Part shown: positions 55,141-63,711 of the stretch, in pieces
Position numbering within the stretch: the first letter of the stretch is position 1
Layout of the letters: each line of letters starts with the position of its first letter
Assembly: GCA_913060665.1 (NCBI GenBank)
Contig: CAJXUY010000002.1
Span: forward strand, 186,001 to 250,000
DNA from: an uncultured Oleiphilaceae bacterium
GTDB lineage: Bacteria; Pseudomonadota; Gammaproteobacteria; Pseudomonadales; Oleiphilaceae
Reading direction: 5' to 3'
DNA length: 64,000 nt
Notes under the pieces: generated by a model
The model's input: only the letters and a program-made list of their open reading frames with translations
What the model was told of the DNA's origin: nothing
Databases searched by the model: none
Program-made: the position numbers and the translations under genes

Positions 55141-56138
55141 TCTGTGAGCAACCAGTTGTGCGATGTAATTTCATCCACCGAAAGAAAATGAAGATTAGTT
55201 CCAGAGCAGTATTCGAATCCATCATCAACTATGGTTCCCTTTTCTCCCTCCAGACTTGTTTCATAATCAATTTCAGCATCAAAAAACTTAATGGCAGGTG
55301 TGATCATAAAATACCCACCAAATTCATAAGTATTTCGAGAACTCTCCTCTGGGCACATAATCTCATGCAGTTTTTCACCTGGCCGAATACCGATTATATC
55401 AATAACCCCTTTTGGGTCGATTGACTTAACCAGGTCAACTATATTGATAGAGGGCAATTTTGGAACAAAAATCTCTCCTCCCTGCATTAATGAGAAACAC
55501 CTGAAAACAAAATCAACGCTTTGACCTAAAGATAACCAAAAGCGCGTCATTCTTTCATCTGTGATAGGGTAAACATTCTCTCCTGAGTCATGTATTTTTT
55601 GAAACTTAGGTAAAATTGACCCTCTCGAGCCAATGACATTACCGTACCTAACCACAGAGAAACGAGTGTTTTTCGAACCTGCAAGATTGTTCCCTGCGAC
55701 AAACAACTTGTCTGATGCTAACTTAGTGGCACCATATAAGTTAATAGGGTTTGCAGCCTTATCAGTAGAAAGTGCAATTACTTTTTCTACGCCTGATGCA
55801 ATGGCCGCTTCAATGACGTTCTGACCTCCGAGTATATTGGTTTTAATACACTCCATAGGGTTATATTCAGCGGCAGGTACTTGTTTCAGCGCAGCCGCAT
55901 GAACGACAAAATCAATCCCTTGCATCGCAACTTGAAGACGCTCTTTATCCCTTACATCACCAATAAAGAAACGCATTCTAGAATCACTAAACTTAGATTC
56001 CATTTCAAACTGCTTCAATTCATCTCTTGAAAATACAACAACACGTCTAGGAGAGTGGTTAGCTAAAAGCTCTTTAACAAAAACTTGCCCAAAGGAACCC
56101 GTCCCCCCCGTTATTAGTATCGATTTATCCTTAAACAT
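55137..56138 (-). CDS. pseB: UDP-GlcNAc 4,6-dehydratase (inverting)
   Basis: 333 residues, extended SDR. Cofactor loop ITGGTGSFGQVFVKELL (8-24), FSRDELKQFEM, catalytic region STDKAANPINLYGATKLASD with Tyr-x3-Lys, and RPGEKLHE near the C terminus, all as in PseB/FlaA1. First enzyme of the pseudaminic acid route: dehydrates UDP-GlcNAc with C5 inversion. ATG start; 54 bp from the maf gene, which begins the minus-strand unit maf-pseB-pseC. Confidence 0.95.
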   Translation of the reverse strand: MFKDKSILITGGTGSFGQVFVKELLANHSPRRVVVFSRDELKQFEMESKFSDSRMRFFIGDVRDKERLQVAMQGIDFVVHAAALKQVPAAEYNPMECIKTNILGGQNVIEAAIASGVEKVIALSTDKAANPINLYGATKLASDKLFVAGNNLAGSKNTRFSVVRYGNVIGSRGSILPKFQKIHDSGENVYPITDERMTRFWLSLGQSVDFVFRCFSLMQGGEIFVPKLPSINIVDLVKSIDPKGVIDIIGIRPGEKLHEIMCPEESSRNTYEFGGYFMITPAIKFFDAEIDYETSLEGEKGTIVDDGFEYCSGTNLHFLSVDEITSHNWLLTE

Positions 56139-56192
56139 TTCACCTACACATTATCAACGTATTAATGAGCATTACACCCTAAACTATCCAGC

Positions 56193-58328
56193 TTAGGACG
56201 AAGAATATCTATCAAATTCATCAACAATCAAACCCGTATCAATCCACTCCATAAAGCCAAAACAAGGCACAGGAGGTTCATCTGATTCGGGCTGAGTTAT
56301 TGAACGGTGGACCATTGGATCACCATCAAAATCACGTTTTTGTTGTATTAACACACTCCAAAAGTGCCCAGGTAAATTCTCTAAAAAAGAATCAAATTCA
56401 AGCTGCCAATTTGAAATAAAGGTCTCTTGAACGTCTTTGTTTTCTAGCACAAGAGAATGACTAAGACCAGCCAGCAAAAAGTGCCAGATACTCCCTCTTA
56501 TGAAGTAATAGTAGCCGATATTTCGATTCAACACCTCCTCATGAAGAATTAAATTTATCTGACTACAAATTCTGGTTAAGCGCACTAGGTCAATAACATC
56601 CTTATTAAGGATTTCTCTAAAACGCACTGTAATAGACGAAACCCACTCTAACATTTCATCCAACGACTGATAGGTACCTTTCTCGTCAAAAGAGGCTGCC
56701 TTTTCATTGAGCAGAAAATTTAATACTGTTGATTTACTATTCTTAGCTTCAGCCTGTATAAATGATGTTGCTTCGTGAATAGTGAGCCATTGGGTGTTCT
56801 CCAGCACAGCTCCATCAGAGCAATTATAGATAGCACAGTTGTTAGATGCACAAATGATATTGTCTACTTGTCTCTTAGACGCAAACAAGAACGGGGTTGT
56901 TGATATGGTTGTTCCCCCAACACCTTCAACACTAAATACATCGCCATCCTTATAATCTACAGAGTCCTTTAAGCCAGAAGGAGCATCTTCTTTATAATAC
57001 AAAGATCCTTTAGCATGATGCTGGTCCTTTGAGGGGAAGCCAAAGTCTAAGCCAAATAAGAATATGTTCTTGAAGCCATAATGTAACACTATAGCTAAAG
57101 CTGCATTTGTGCATGTCGGTGCTGCATTAGCAATCGCCTCACCATCACCTGAGAATATTCCCGCCACGCTGCTGTCCGCTTTAAAAAAAAGCCTTTTCTT
57201 GCCAAACAGCGAAAACAACAAAGGACTAAGTTGAGCTGCACCCACTATACTAACTGATGCCATGTAATCCTTATCATCCATTAATGCCTGAGTACTATAA
57301 GTATTGTAGTCAGACTCAAGTTCCACATGAATATCAGGTTTGAGGCCATGAGAATACAGTGCTCCTAAAGCAGTTCCGCAAGACACAATAATGATCTTAT
57401 CTTTTAGCGCCTTGAGTATTGCTACTCGGCCATCTAGCGAAGGGCCCGAACCAATAACGCAAACCGGGACGTCAAAACCATCGTCATTTCTTATTGGAAG
57501 CCTTTTAACACCTTGATTAAAATTATGCCGAGCATTATTTAGCTGATTTAATTCATCGTCATAATTACCGAATGAAAACAAATGAACATAAAGGTCAGAA
57601 TTTAGTTTATCGACTACTCGGTCAAAAATAGGTGACGCTAAATGGTTGTAGAAAAGCGTCATAACAGGAAAAATTGGACAGTAATTTATAAGGTGATTCC
57701 AGACTACACCTCTAATCTGCTCCTCATCAGTAACCCCAGGCACTAACACAAAATTAAATGATTGCTCGTTATTTCTAAGATATGGCGTAATTAAATATTC
57801 CCAATCAATAGCATATAAACTGGCCGCGAACCGGTCCATATCATTTTCTACTATTAACACATTTTGGAGATCTCTCATCTCACAAAGCGCCTGAATATGC
57901 GCTCCGACCCCGCACCCCATGAATACGATCATAGGAAAGAATGGAGGTATCTTATAACCGTCAAAGTTCTCCTTCTCTACTGGAGACTTATGGTAAAGCC
58001 TGTCTAAGCTTTGAGCGAAATAACGAGGGTTTCTATAGTCCCCTTTAAATAGAGGCGAAAATGTTTTAATTTTTTTGCCATAGTCAAAAACTGTCAAAAA
58101 TTGTTCGGCTTCTTGCTTACAATACCCATAAGCACCCCCTCCATATAAGTGCTTACCAGCGATAATCAAATCGACTTCATCCGTATCAGTCAATATATCA
58201 AGCTGACAATGCTTAAGGTCGTAGTTTACGAAGAACTCATACACTCCAGGGTAGTGTTTCTGGAAAAACGACAAATTTTTGCTTTTATTCTGTAAATACT
58301 TTAACGCTGGATTTTCTTGTTGTGTCAT
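56193..58328 (-). CDS. Motility accessory factor, Maf-type flagellin glycosyltransferase (DUF115)
   Basis: 711 residues. The central MAF_flag10/DUF115 domain holds VCVIGSGPSLDGRVAILKAL near 288-307, ELESDYNTYS, ANAAPTCTNAALAI and FLFGLDFGFPSKDQHHA. The N-terminal part (YGKKIKTFSPLFKGDYRN, IVFMGCGVGAHIQAL) is the usual accessory domain. Maf proteins transfer pseudaminic or related acids from CMP donors to Ser/Thr of flagellin in the cytoplasm before export. Its place between pseB and the second flagellin gene fits this. Only one Maf is seen for two flagellins. Confidence 0.9.
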   Translation of the reverse strand: MTQQENPALKYLQNKSKNLSFFQKHYPGVYEFFVNYDLKHCQLDILTDTDEVDLIIAGKHLYGGGAYGYCKQEAEQFLTVFDYGKKIKTFSPLFKGDYRNPRYFAQSLDRLYHKSPVEKENFDGYKIPPFFPMIVFMGCGVGAHIQALCEMRDLQNVLIVENDMDRFAASLYAIDWEYLITPYLRNNEQSFNFVLVPGVTDEEQIRGVVWNHLINYCPIFPVMTLFYNHLASPIFDRVVDKLNSDLYVHLFSFGNYDDELNQLNNARHNFNQGVKRLPIRNDDGFDVPVCVIGSGPSLDGRVAILKALKDKIIIVSCGTALGALYSHGLKPDIHVELESDYNTYSTQALMDDKDYMASVSIVGAAQLSPLLFSLFGKKRLFFKADSSVAGIFSGDGEAIANAAPTCTNAALAIVLHYGFKNIFLFGLDFGFPSKDQHHAKGSLYYKEDAPSGLKDSVDYKDGDVFSVEGVGGTTISTTPFLFASKRQVDNIICASNNCAIYNCSDGAVLENTQWLTIHEATSFIQAEAKNSKSTVLNFLLNEKAASFDEKGTYQSLDEMLEWVSSITVRFREILNKDVIDLVRLTRICSQINLILHEEVLNRNIGYYYFIRGSIWHFLLAGLSHSLVLENKDVQETFISNWQLEFDSFLENLPGHFWSVLIQQKRDFDGDPMVHRSITQPESDEPPVPCFGFMEWIDTGLIVDEFDRYSSS

Positions 58329-58767
58329 TCGAATCTCAACTCACCGAATTAAGTACCTAAGCATTCACTGCTGCAATGACCCTTAATGTACCTGTTTTAT
58401 TTTTGAAGGTACAACCGATCACACCATTTATTAAGTTTTGTTAGTAATTTGCTTTGACTCTCTACAAAACCGGCAATAATTTGACCTAGACGTTAATACC
58501 TATATGGCAATGCATTTCCTCTCTACAGTAAATTGGCATAACAAAGCCTATTAAGAAAACCAAAAGACCATAATAAACCTCTATATTTTCATAACGTTAA
58601 ATAGAATTGCTCATAAAAAATACAATATTGGCACGCTTATCGCTTTACGTTAACTAAGAGCTCTTATGCATACGGCATGAGAAAAAGTAATTAAATGCTT
58701 ACCGCTAAATAGTGACCCGACACCAAACAGGGCCATTTAGCAGAAATAGAAACAAAGGGGAAAAGCA
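58329..58767. other. 439-bp divergent region, maf and second flagellin
   Basis: Contains the sigma-54 promoter of the second flagellin (58628-58644, plus) and presumably the maf-pseBC promoter, which I could not place. A 7-bp inverted repeat tgtacct/aggtaca (58387-58413) stands upstream of maf and may be an operator. No small gene or strong terminator is seen. Confidence 0.5.
58628..58644 (+). promoter_or_regulatory. sigma-54 (RpoN) promoter of second flagellin
   Basis: TTGGCACG, four bases, then TCGCT. The -24 box is perfect against YTGGCACG-N4-TTGCW and the -12 box has one mismatch, with the required ten bases between GG and GC. Start near 58655, about 110 nt before the ATG. A FlrC-type activator would be expected to drive it. 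Confidence 0.75.
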
Positions 58768-60831
58768 ATGCCTCAGATTATTAATACCAACATCGCGTCA
58801 ATAAACGCGCAGAGGAATCTAAACAATTCTCAGTCTGCAAACCAAACGGCATTGCAGAGACTTTCCTCTGGCCTGCGCATTAATAGTGCTAAGGATGATG
58901 CCGCAGGGTTAGCAATATCTACGCGCTTTGACTCTCAAGTAAGAGGGCTAACCGTTGCAATTCGAAATGCTGGAGATGGTGTCTCATTATCTCAGACAGC
59001 AGAGGGCGCCTTGGGGTCAATGACCAACAACCTACTTCGAATAAGAGATCTTGCACTTCAATCAGCAAACGGCACCAATAGCGCTATAGACAGGCAAGCA
59101 CTGAACGAGGAAGTTCAGCAACTTAAAGCTGAAATTCAACGAGTATCAGAACAAACCAACTTCAATGGCACAAAACTGTTGGATGGCACTTTTACTGATG
59201 TAACCTTTCAAATTGGTGCTAATGAAGGTGAAGACGTAACCGTTAGCATCGAAGGCTCTACCGTTGATAAGCTCGGCGCTGCACAAACTGACGGTATTAG
59301 CTCAGATCAGCAGGGCGGCCCTTCACAAACTATCGCAACGATGGCTGCCGGAGATCTAGTTATTAACGGAATAGCCGTAGGAGCCTCCAGCGGAGTCAAT
59401 GATGCCTTTTCAAGTTTTGATCAAGACAAAAGTGCTATTGCAAAAGCTGCGGCTATCAACGAAGTATCCGATATTACCGGCATCACAGCAGATGTTGGGA
59501 TAACTCAAGTCAGCGGTAGTTCTGCATTTAGTGCTGGAGCCGCGTCAACAGGCGACATTCTGATCAATGGCGTCACTATAGCTATTGCGACAAATGCAAC
59601 CCTTACCGACGAAGCCAATCTACAAAATGTAGCCAACCTGATCAATGAAAAATCAGGACAGACAGGCGTAACCGCATCCTTTGGCGGAAATGTAGCGACA
59701 GGCATCTCGCTAACAGCTGAAGACGGCAGAAATATTGAACTAGATCCCGGAACCCTAACAGGTACTGACCTGAATAATGCAGGTATCGCTACTGCGACAA
59801 CCTACGCAGGAAGCTTTACATTAGTATCTACTGATGGAGGCGCTATTGCACTCGACACCACAACTGGCAATATTGCAAATGCAGGACTTGCAGTGGGAGA
59901 CTTTAGCGGAACTAATAGTGGCGCGATAGGACAGGCTGTTGATAACCAAGCGCTTGTCACGGGCGATATTGTTATCAACGGAGTGCCTGTTGGGCCAACA
60001 CTGGCATCATTCGATACAGCATCACCATCAATCACTAACCCGGAAACAAGCGGAATTGCAAAAGCATATGCAATGAACCTAGTGTCAGATCAAACCGGGG
60101 TTACTGCAAATGTGAACGCTACACTGCTAAATGCTGCCAGCCCTATTCCAACAGGAACCGCTGAAACGGGTAGCTTTGACCTAAACGGCGTGACGATCAA
60201 TGTTGCCTACAGTGCAACTGATACGGTAGCAGACAAGCAAAACACAATCATTTCGGCAGTCAACAACAAAGCGGGGCAAACTGGTATTAGAGCTGAAGCA
60301 CTTGGTGATAGTTACCGACTCATCGCAGATGACGGTAGAAACGTACAAATATCTGCTATTACTGTAACACCTTCAGAAATAGGACTAACGGCTGGTACAA
60401 CCCAAGCATCGATCGCACTGACATCAGCGGGAAAAATTACAGTTGAGTCAATAACAGGTGATTCGGCTAAAGCAGGCTTTGAAATAGGCGAATACGGTTC
60501 GGCAGAAAACGGCCAACGTATTCAAGACCTGGATATTTCAACAGTGGATGGCGCAATTAAAGCACTAGCAGCAGTAGACAATGCTTTAACGTCGATAAAC
60601 TTCCAGCGAGCAAATTTAGGCGCGATTCAAAATAGATTTGAATCTACAATGACAAATCAGGCAATAGCATCAGAGAACTTTACCGAAGCAAGCTCTAGAA
60701 TAAGGGATGCGGACTTTGCAGCAGAAACAGCAGAACTTTCTAGAAGCCAGGTATTGCAACAAGCAGGCTTGTCAATCTTGGCCCAGGCAAATGGTCAACC
60801 TCAACAGGTACTGCAGTTATTACAGGGATAA
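58768..60831 (+). CDS. Second flagellin, large form with duplicated central domain
   Basis: 687 residues. The N-terminal D0/D1 ([20 protein letters not shown] to about 165) and C-terminal D1/D0 (about 585-687, ending PQQVLQLLQG) are canonical. Two tandem repeats (about 194-390 and 397-583) match those of the flagellin at 29961: GDLVINGIAVG and GDIVINGVPVG starts, then INEV/MNLVSDQTGV, AEDGRNI/ADDGRNV and an (E/D)x(G/S) end. The two flagellins are therefore paralogues that shared the duplication before diverging. ATG start with AAAGGGG upstream. Promoter is sigma-54 type, unlike the other copy. Terminator directly downstream. Confidence 0.95.
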   Translation: MPQIINTNIASINAQRNLNNSQSANQTALQRLSSGLRINSAKDDAAGLAISTRFDSQVRGLTVAIRNAGDGVSLSQTAEGALGSMTNNLLRIRDLALQSANGTNSAIDRQALNEEVQQLKAEIQRVSEQTNFNGTKLLDGTFTDVTFQIGANEGEDVTVSIEGSTVDKLGAAQTDGISSDQQGGPSQTIATMAAGDLVINGIAVGASSGVNDAFSSFDQDKSAIAKAAAINEVSDITGITADVGITQVSGSSAFSAGAASTGDILINGVTIAIATNATLTDEANLQNVANLINEKSGQTGVTASFGGNVATGISLTAEDGRNIELDPGTLTGTDLNNAGIATATTYAGSFTLVSTDGGAIALDTTTGNIANAGLAVGDFSGTNSGAIGQAVDNQALVTGDIVINGVPVGPTLASFDTASPSITNPETSGIAKAYAMNLVSDQTGVTANVNATLLNAASPIPTGTAETGSFDLNGVTINVAYSATDTVADKQNTIISAVNNKAGQTGIRAEALGDSYRLIADDGRNVQISAITVTPSEIGLTAGTTQASIALTSAGKITVESITGDSAKAGFEIGEYGSAENGQRIQDLDISTVDGAIKALAAVDNALTSINFQRANLGAIQNRFESTMTNQAIASENFTEASSRIRDADFAAETAELSRSQVLQQAGLSILAQANGQPQQVLQLLQG

Positions 60832-60863
60832 ACCAACGCTTAAAATAGTAAAGATAATAAGTA

Positions 60864-60893
60864 TTAAAAAACCGGCATTTGCCGGTTTTTTAA
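60864..60893. terminator. bidirectional terminator after second flagellin
   Basis: A 14-bp perfect stem (ttaaaaaaccggca with tgccggttttttaa) with a minimal loop, T6 on each strand, about 30 bp after the flagellin stop. It isolates the flagellin from the following TPR gene. Confidence 0.92.
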
Positions 60894-61026
60894 TATATGT
60901 AGTATATAGCCCCGGCTTGCCTTCTCTCTCGCAATAAACAATCCCGACCTTATGACTTGGCACGCCCTTCGCATTATCAACAACATAAACCACAAAACCA
61001 TAAAAAGCGGAAGAGGTTTGCCTAAC

Positions 61027-63021
61027 ATGAATACAATGACATCCAGTCTTAAACCTGCTGATAAAGAGTTTGTACAAAGCGAACTTGCGGATATGGCAAG
61101 AATGCTTATCCATGCCAACGATCTTTATCAAATTGCCAACAATGCAACAACGGCTGCAGCTGAACGAGCATCTTCTTTGGATGCTGCTTTTGAATTAGTT
61201 AGCCAGGTAATTGTTCAGAACCCTTCAAATAGCCCGGCGATCAACCTGTTGGGCCGCATCGAGCTTGATAGAGGTAATATCTCGACCGCAAAAGCACTTT
61301 TTACTCAATGCCTCGCCAGTGACCCACAAAACACCCAATATCTAACCAACACCGGCTACCTATATTTAGTCGCCGATGAACCAGAAAAAGCACTCGAGCA
61401 TTTCAATACAGCACTCTCCTTTGACAAAGGTTATGTTAATGCCTTTTTGGGTATCGCACGCGCACAACAAGCTATGCGCAATTTTGATGTTGCCTACCTT
61501 CACTACCGCTCACTGGTGGCTCATGGACATAACAACAAGACTATTTTTCAAGGAATGCTCAACTGCTGTGAGCACATTCAAGTCGATAACTATGAGGAGG
61601 GGCTTGAGGCAGATCTTCTAACACTATTCTCCAACGAAGAACTACCATTAGAACGCCTAAGTCATTTTTCTGCTCAGCTAATATCCAAAAAATACGATCT
61701 TGAAAACCCTAATGCGCCTATCGATTTATTAACCGTCGCAAATGACCCCCTAATTATTCATTCGCTAGTGAAGTGTAATTTACCCAACCCGTTTGTTGAG
61801 GAATTTATTACCCTACTTCGCCAAAGTATATTATTTGAAGCAGTGGAAACTCGCCACTTGAGAGATGAGCTACAACTATTAACGATTGCCATTGGTGTTT
61901 ACAGTGAACGTTGTAACTACTCGCTAATCATTGATGAAGTTGAAGCATCTCAAGTACAACATTTTGACCAAGTGTTAACGCAAACGCTTCAGCAAAGCTG
62001 GACGGTTGACGACGTTGCTGGTGCACTTATCGTGGTAGGTATGTATCAGGCATTCTTTTCTCAAAGTTATGCGGTAAAACTCACTGCGCTAACCTTGTCT
62101 GAATGGCCAAAGGCACTCAACCCGTTGATGTCGGCATCACTTTATAGAAGGGCTGACAGAGAAGCCTTTAAGCAACAGTTCCCAGAAAAACAAGATGAGC
62201 TGCTAATAGCAAAAGATGATTTACCGGCCCCTTTTCCTCGCTGGAACAATTTAGCGCTCTTTAACGAACAGTCACTTAAAAAAGATCTTATCCAGAGTTT
62301 TAATTTATCGGATGAATGCTTACCAGAGCGTTTACTTCTGCTGGTCGCAGGCACAGATGCAGCACAAAAAGCCGTTGAGTATGCCCGTTATTTTACAGAC
62401 GTTGATGTACTAGCGGTTGAGCACAGCCTAGAAAACCTGGCCGAAAGTCACTTAAAAGCACAAGAAGAACAATTGAGTAATATCGCTTTTTGGCCGCCAT
62501 CGCTAGCAAAACGCTTTTTACAAGACAACAATGAAATTCATTTTGCTTCCATTAATGGCGACTCAAACGTTATTGATCAATCATTTATCAGTCTTATTCA
62601 GAACAGTTTAAGTAAGAACGGCGTGATGAATGTTAAGCTTCAAAAATCACCAGACGATGCCACTAAAGACATACAAGCACTCGTGAACAAACAAAAGCTA
62701 CGCGCCACCTCCGCCAATATTCGAGCGCTTAGAGCGACTATTTTGGCGGATAAATACAGCGAATACTGGTCAAACCTCATCAATGATGAGTATTTTTATT
62801 CTATTGATGGCTGCCGGCAGTCATGGTTTACCAATAATTCTCAACAAGCCATGCTGGGAGCGGTTATCAGTTTGTTGGCGAACCCCAAGTGGAAACTTTC
62901 CAAAGTACTCAATCATCATAGCAAAGCCGTTGCAACCGCTTTGGCAAAGAAACATTTGGTTCGCTTCGCCGAAGAAAAGCAAGTTGAAAATGAGTATTCA
63001 ATTTATTTAATAAAATCATAA
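61027..63021 (+). CDS. TPR protein with degenerate methyltransferase domain
   Basis: About 664 residues. TPR helices occupy roughly 45-160 (INLLGRIELDRGNISTAKAL, YLTNTGYLYLVADEPEKAL). The C-terminal third follows the layout of bacterial TPR-linked class I methyltransferases: LLLVAGTDAAQKAVEYARYF where motif I (VAGCGTG) should be, DVLAVEHSLENLAES for motif II, SLSKNGVMNVKL for the GG(V/F)M strand, then RATSANIRALRATIL and FYSIDGCRQSWF. Motif I has lost its glycines, so SAM binding is doubtful. Start ATG 61027 after AGAGG; the earlier ATG 60952 has no ribosome site. Being next to flagellin, a role in flagellin modification is plausible but unproven. Confidence 0.7.
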   Translation: MNTMTSSLKPADKEFVQSELADMARMLIHANDLYQIANNATTAAAERASSLDAAFELVSQVIVQNPSNSPAINLLGRIELDRGNISTAKALFTQCLASDPQNTQYLTNTGYLYLVADEPEKALEHFNTALSFDKGYVNAFLGIARAQQAMRNFDVAYLHYRSLVAHGHNNKTIFQGMLNCCEHIQVDNYEEGLEADLLTLFSNEELPLERLSHFSAQLISKKYDLENPNAPIDLLTVANDPLIIHSLVKCNLPNPFVEEFITLLRQSILFEAVETRHLRDELQLLTIAIGVYSERCNYSLIIDEVEASQVQHFDQVLTQTLQQSWTVDDVAGALIVVGMYQAFFSQSYAVKLTALTLSEWPKALNPLMSASLYRRADREAFKQQFPEKQDELLIAKDDLPAPFPRWNNLALFNEQSLKKDLIQSFNLSDECLPERLLLLVAGTDAAQKAVEYARYFTDVDVLAVEHSLENLAESHLKAQEEQLSNIAFWPPSLAKRFLQDNNEIHFASINGDSNVIDQSFISLIQNSLSKNGVMNVKLQKSPDDATKDIQALVNKQKLRATSANIRALRATILADKYSEYWSNLINDEYFYSIDGCRQSWFTNNSQQAMLGAVISLLANPKWKLSKVLNHHSKAVATALAKKHLVRFAEEKQVENEYSIYLIKS

Positions 63022-63047
63022 CGGGCATTATGATAACTGAGGATAAT

Positions 63048-63071
63048 AAGGGGAGTTAGGCGACTCCCCTT
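63048..63071. terminator. hairpin between convergent genes
   Basis: A 9-bp perfect stem (aaggggagt/actcccctt) with a six-base loop lies between the TPR gene and the convergent glycosyltransferase gene. T tracts are short (TTATTAT on the minus strand), so it is a probable rather than certain terminator. Confidence 0.6.
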
Positions 63072-63079
63072 GCGCAACT

Positions 63080-63694
63080 TTAAACGGCTCTCCATCGGAC
63101 ATAATCTTCATATTCATCAACATCCCAGGTTTCTTCTAAAAGCTCATAGGTTAAGTCGTGTTTTTCAGCACGCGCAATCGTTGACCTGAGAACCGTCCCT
63201 TCCCCCCAATCAATATCATCCAACATCCCCGGCTCAATTTTTCGAGCCCCTATTAGCACATATCCACCATCCTCTGCGGGGCCCATAACTAAATCATTAG
63301 TATCGAGTGCTTGAATAGCCCGCTCCAAATAGAGCCCATCAACCGTGGGGCAATCACTCCCAACAATAATCACATTTTCAAACGTTTTGAGTCCGTGAGA
63401 TAACGCATGATACATTCGAGAGCCCAAATCATGCCCTTTTTGGTATGCGACTAATACTGAAAGCTCATGACATCGTTCGGTTAGCATTTGTGATGCTGGG
63501 TTTTCAGTCGATGGGTGATCAAACCAAAGCTCAACAGTAGTGGCATTAGATGAGGTAAGGTTCTTTAATACCGTCAAAGTGAGTTCTATATGCGCATCAT
63601 AGGCGGCCCTTTCGCCCATTTTTTTTGCCAAACGAGTTTTTACCTTACCCAGCAGAGGCCATTTTGCGAACTGTATTAATAACGTACGACTCAT
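63080..63694 (-). CDS. TIGR04282-type glycosyltransferase (DUF2064)
   Basis: 204 residues with a nucleotidyl/GT-A fold: LLIQFAKWPLLGKVKTRLAK at the start, VGSDCPTVDGLYLERAI in the middle, and GPAEDGGYVLIGARK. Proteins of this kind are paired with TIGR04283 glycosyltransferases and are named for a proposed role in arsenosugar synthesis; the true substrate is generally untested. The start is ATG 63694, not the TTG two codons earlier. Seventeen bases downstream of its partner gene. No arsenic genes are visible in the window. Confidence 0.88.
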   Translation of the reverse strand: MSRTLLIQFAKWPLLGKVKTRLAKKMGERAAYDAHIELTLTVLKNLTSSNATTVELWFDHPSTENPASQMLTERCHELSVLVAYQKGHDLGSRMYHALSHGLKTFENVIIVGSDCPTVDGLYLERAIQALDTNDLVMGPAEDGGYVLIGARKIEPGMLDDIDWGEGTVLRSTIARAEKHDLTYELLEETWDVDEYEDYVRWRAV

Positions 63695-63711
63695 AAACAA
63701 CCAATGCGCAC

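Noticed and set aside
58387-58413. 7-bp inverted repeat tgtacct/aggtaca as a terminator
   Set aside because: It lies upstream of maf, with a 13-base AT loop and no T tract; at most an operator.
58682-58708. Sigma-28-like AAAA-N15-ACCGCTAA upstream of the second flagellin
   Set aside because: Three mismatches to consensus, while a near-perfect sigma-54 site lies just upstream.
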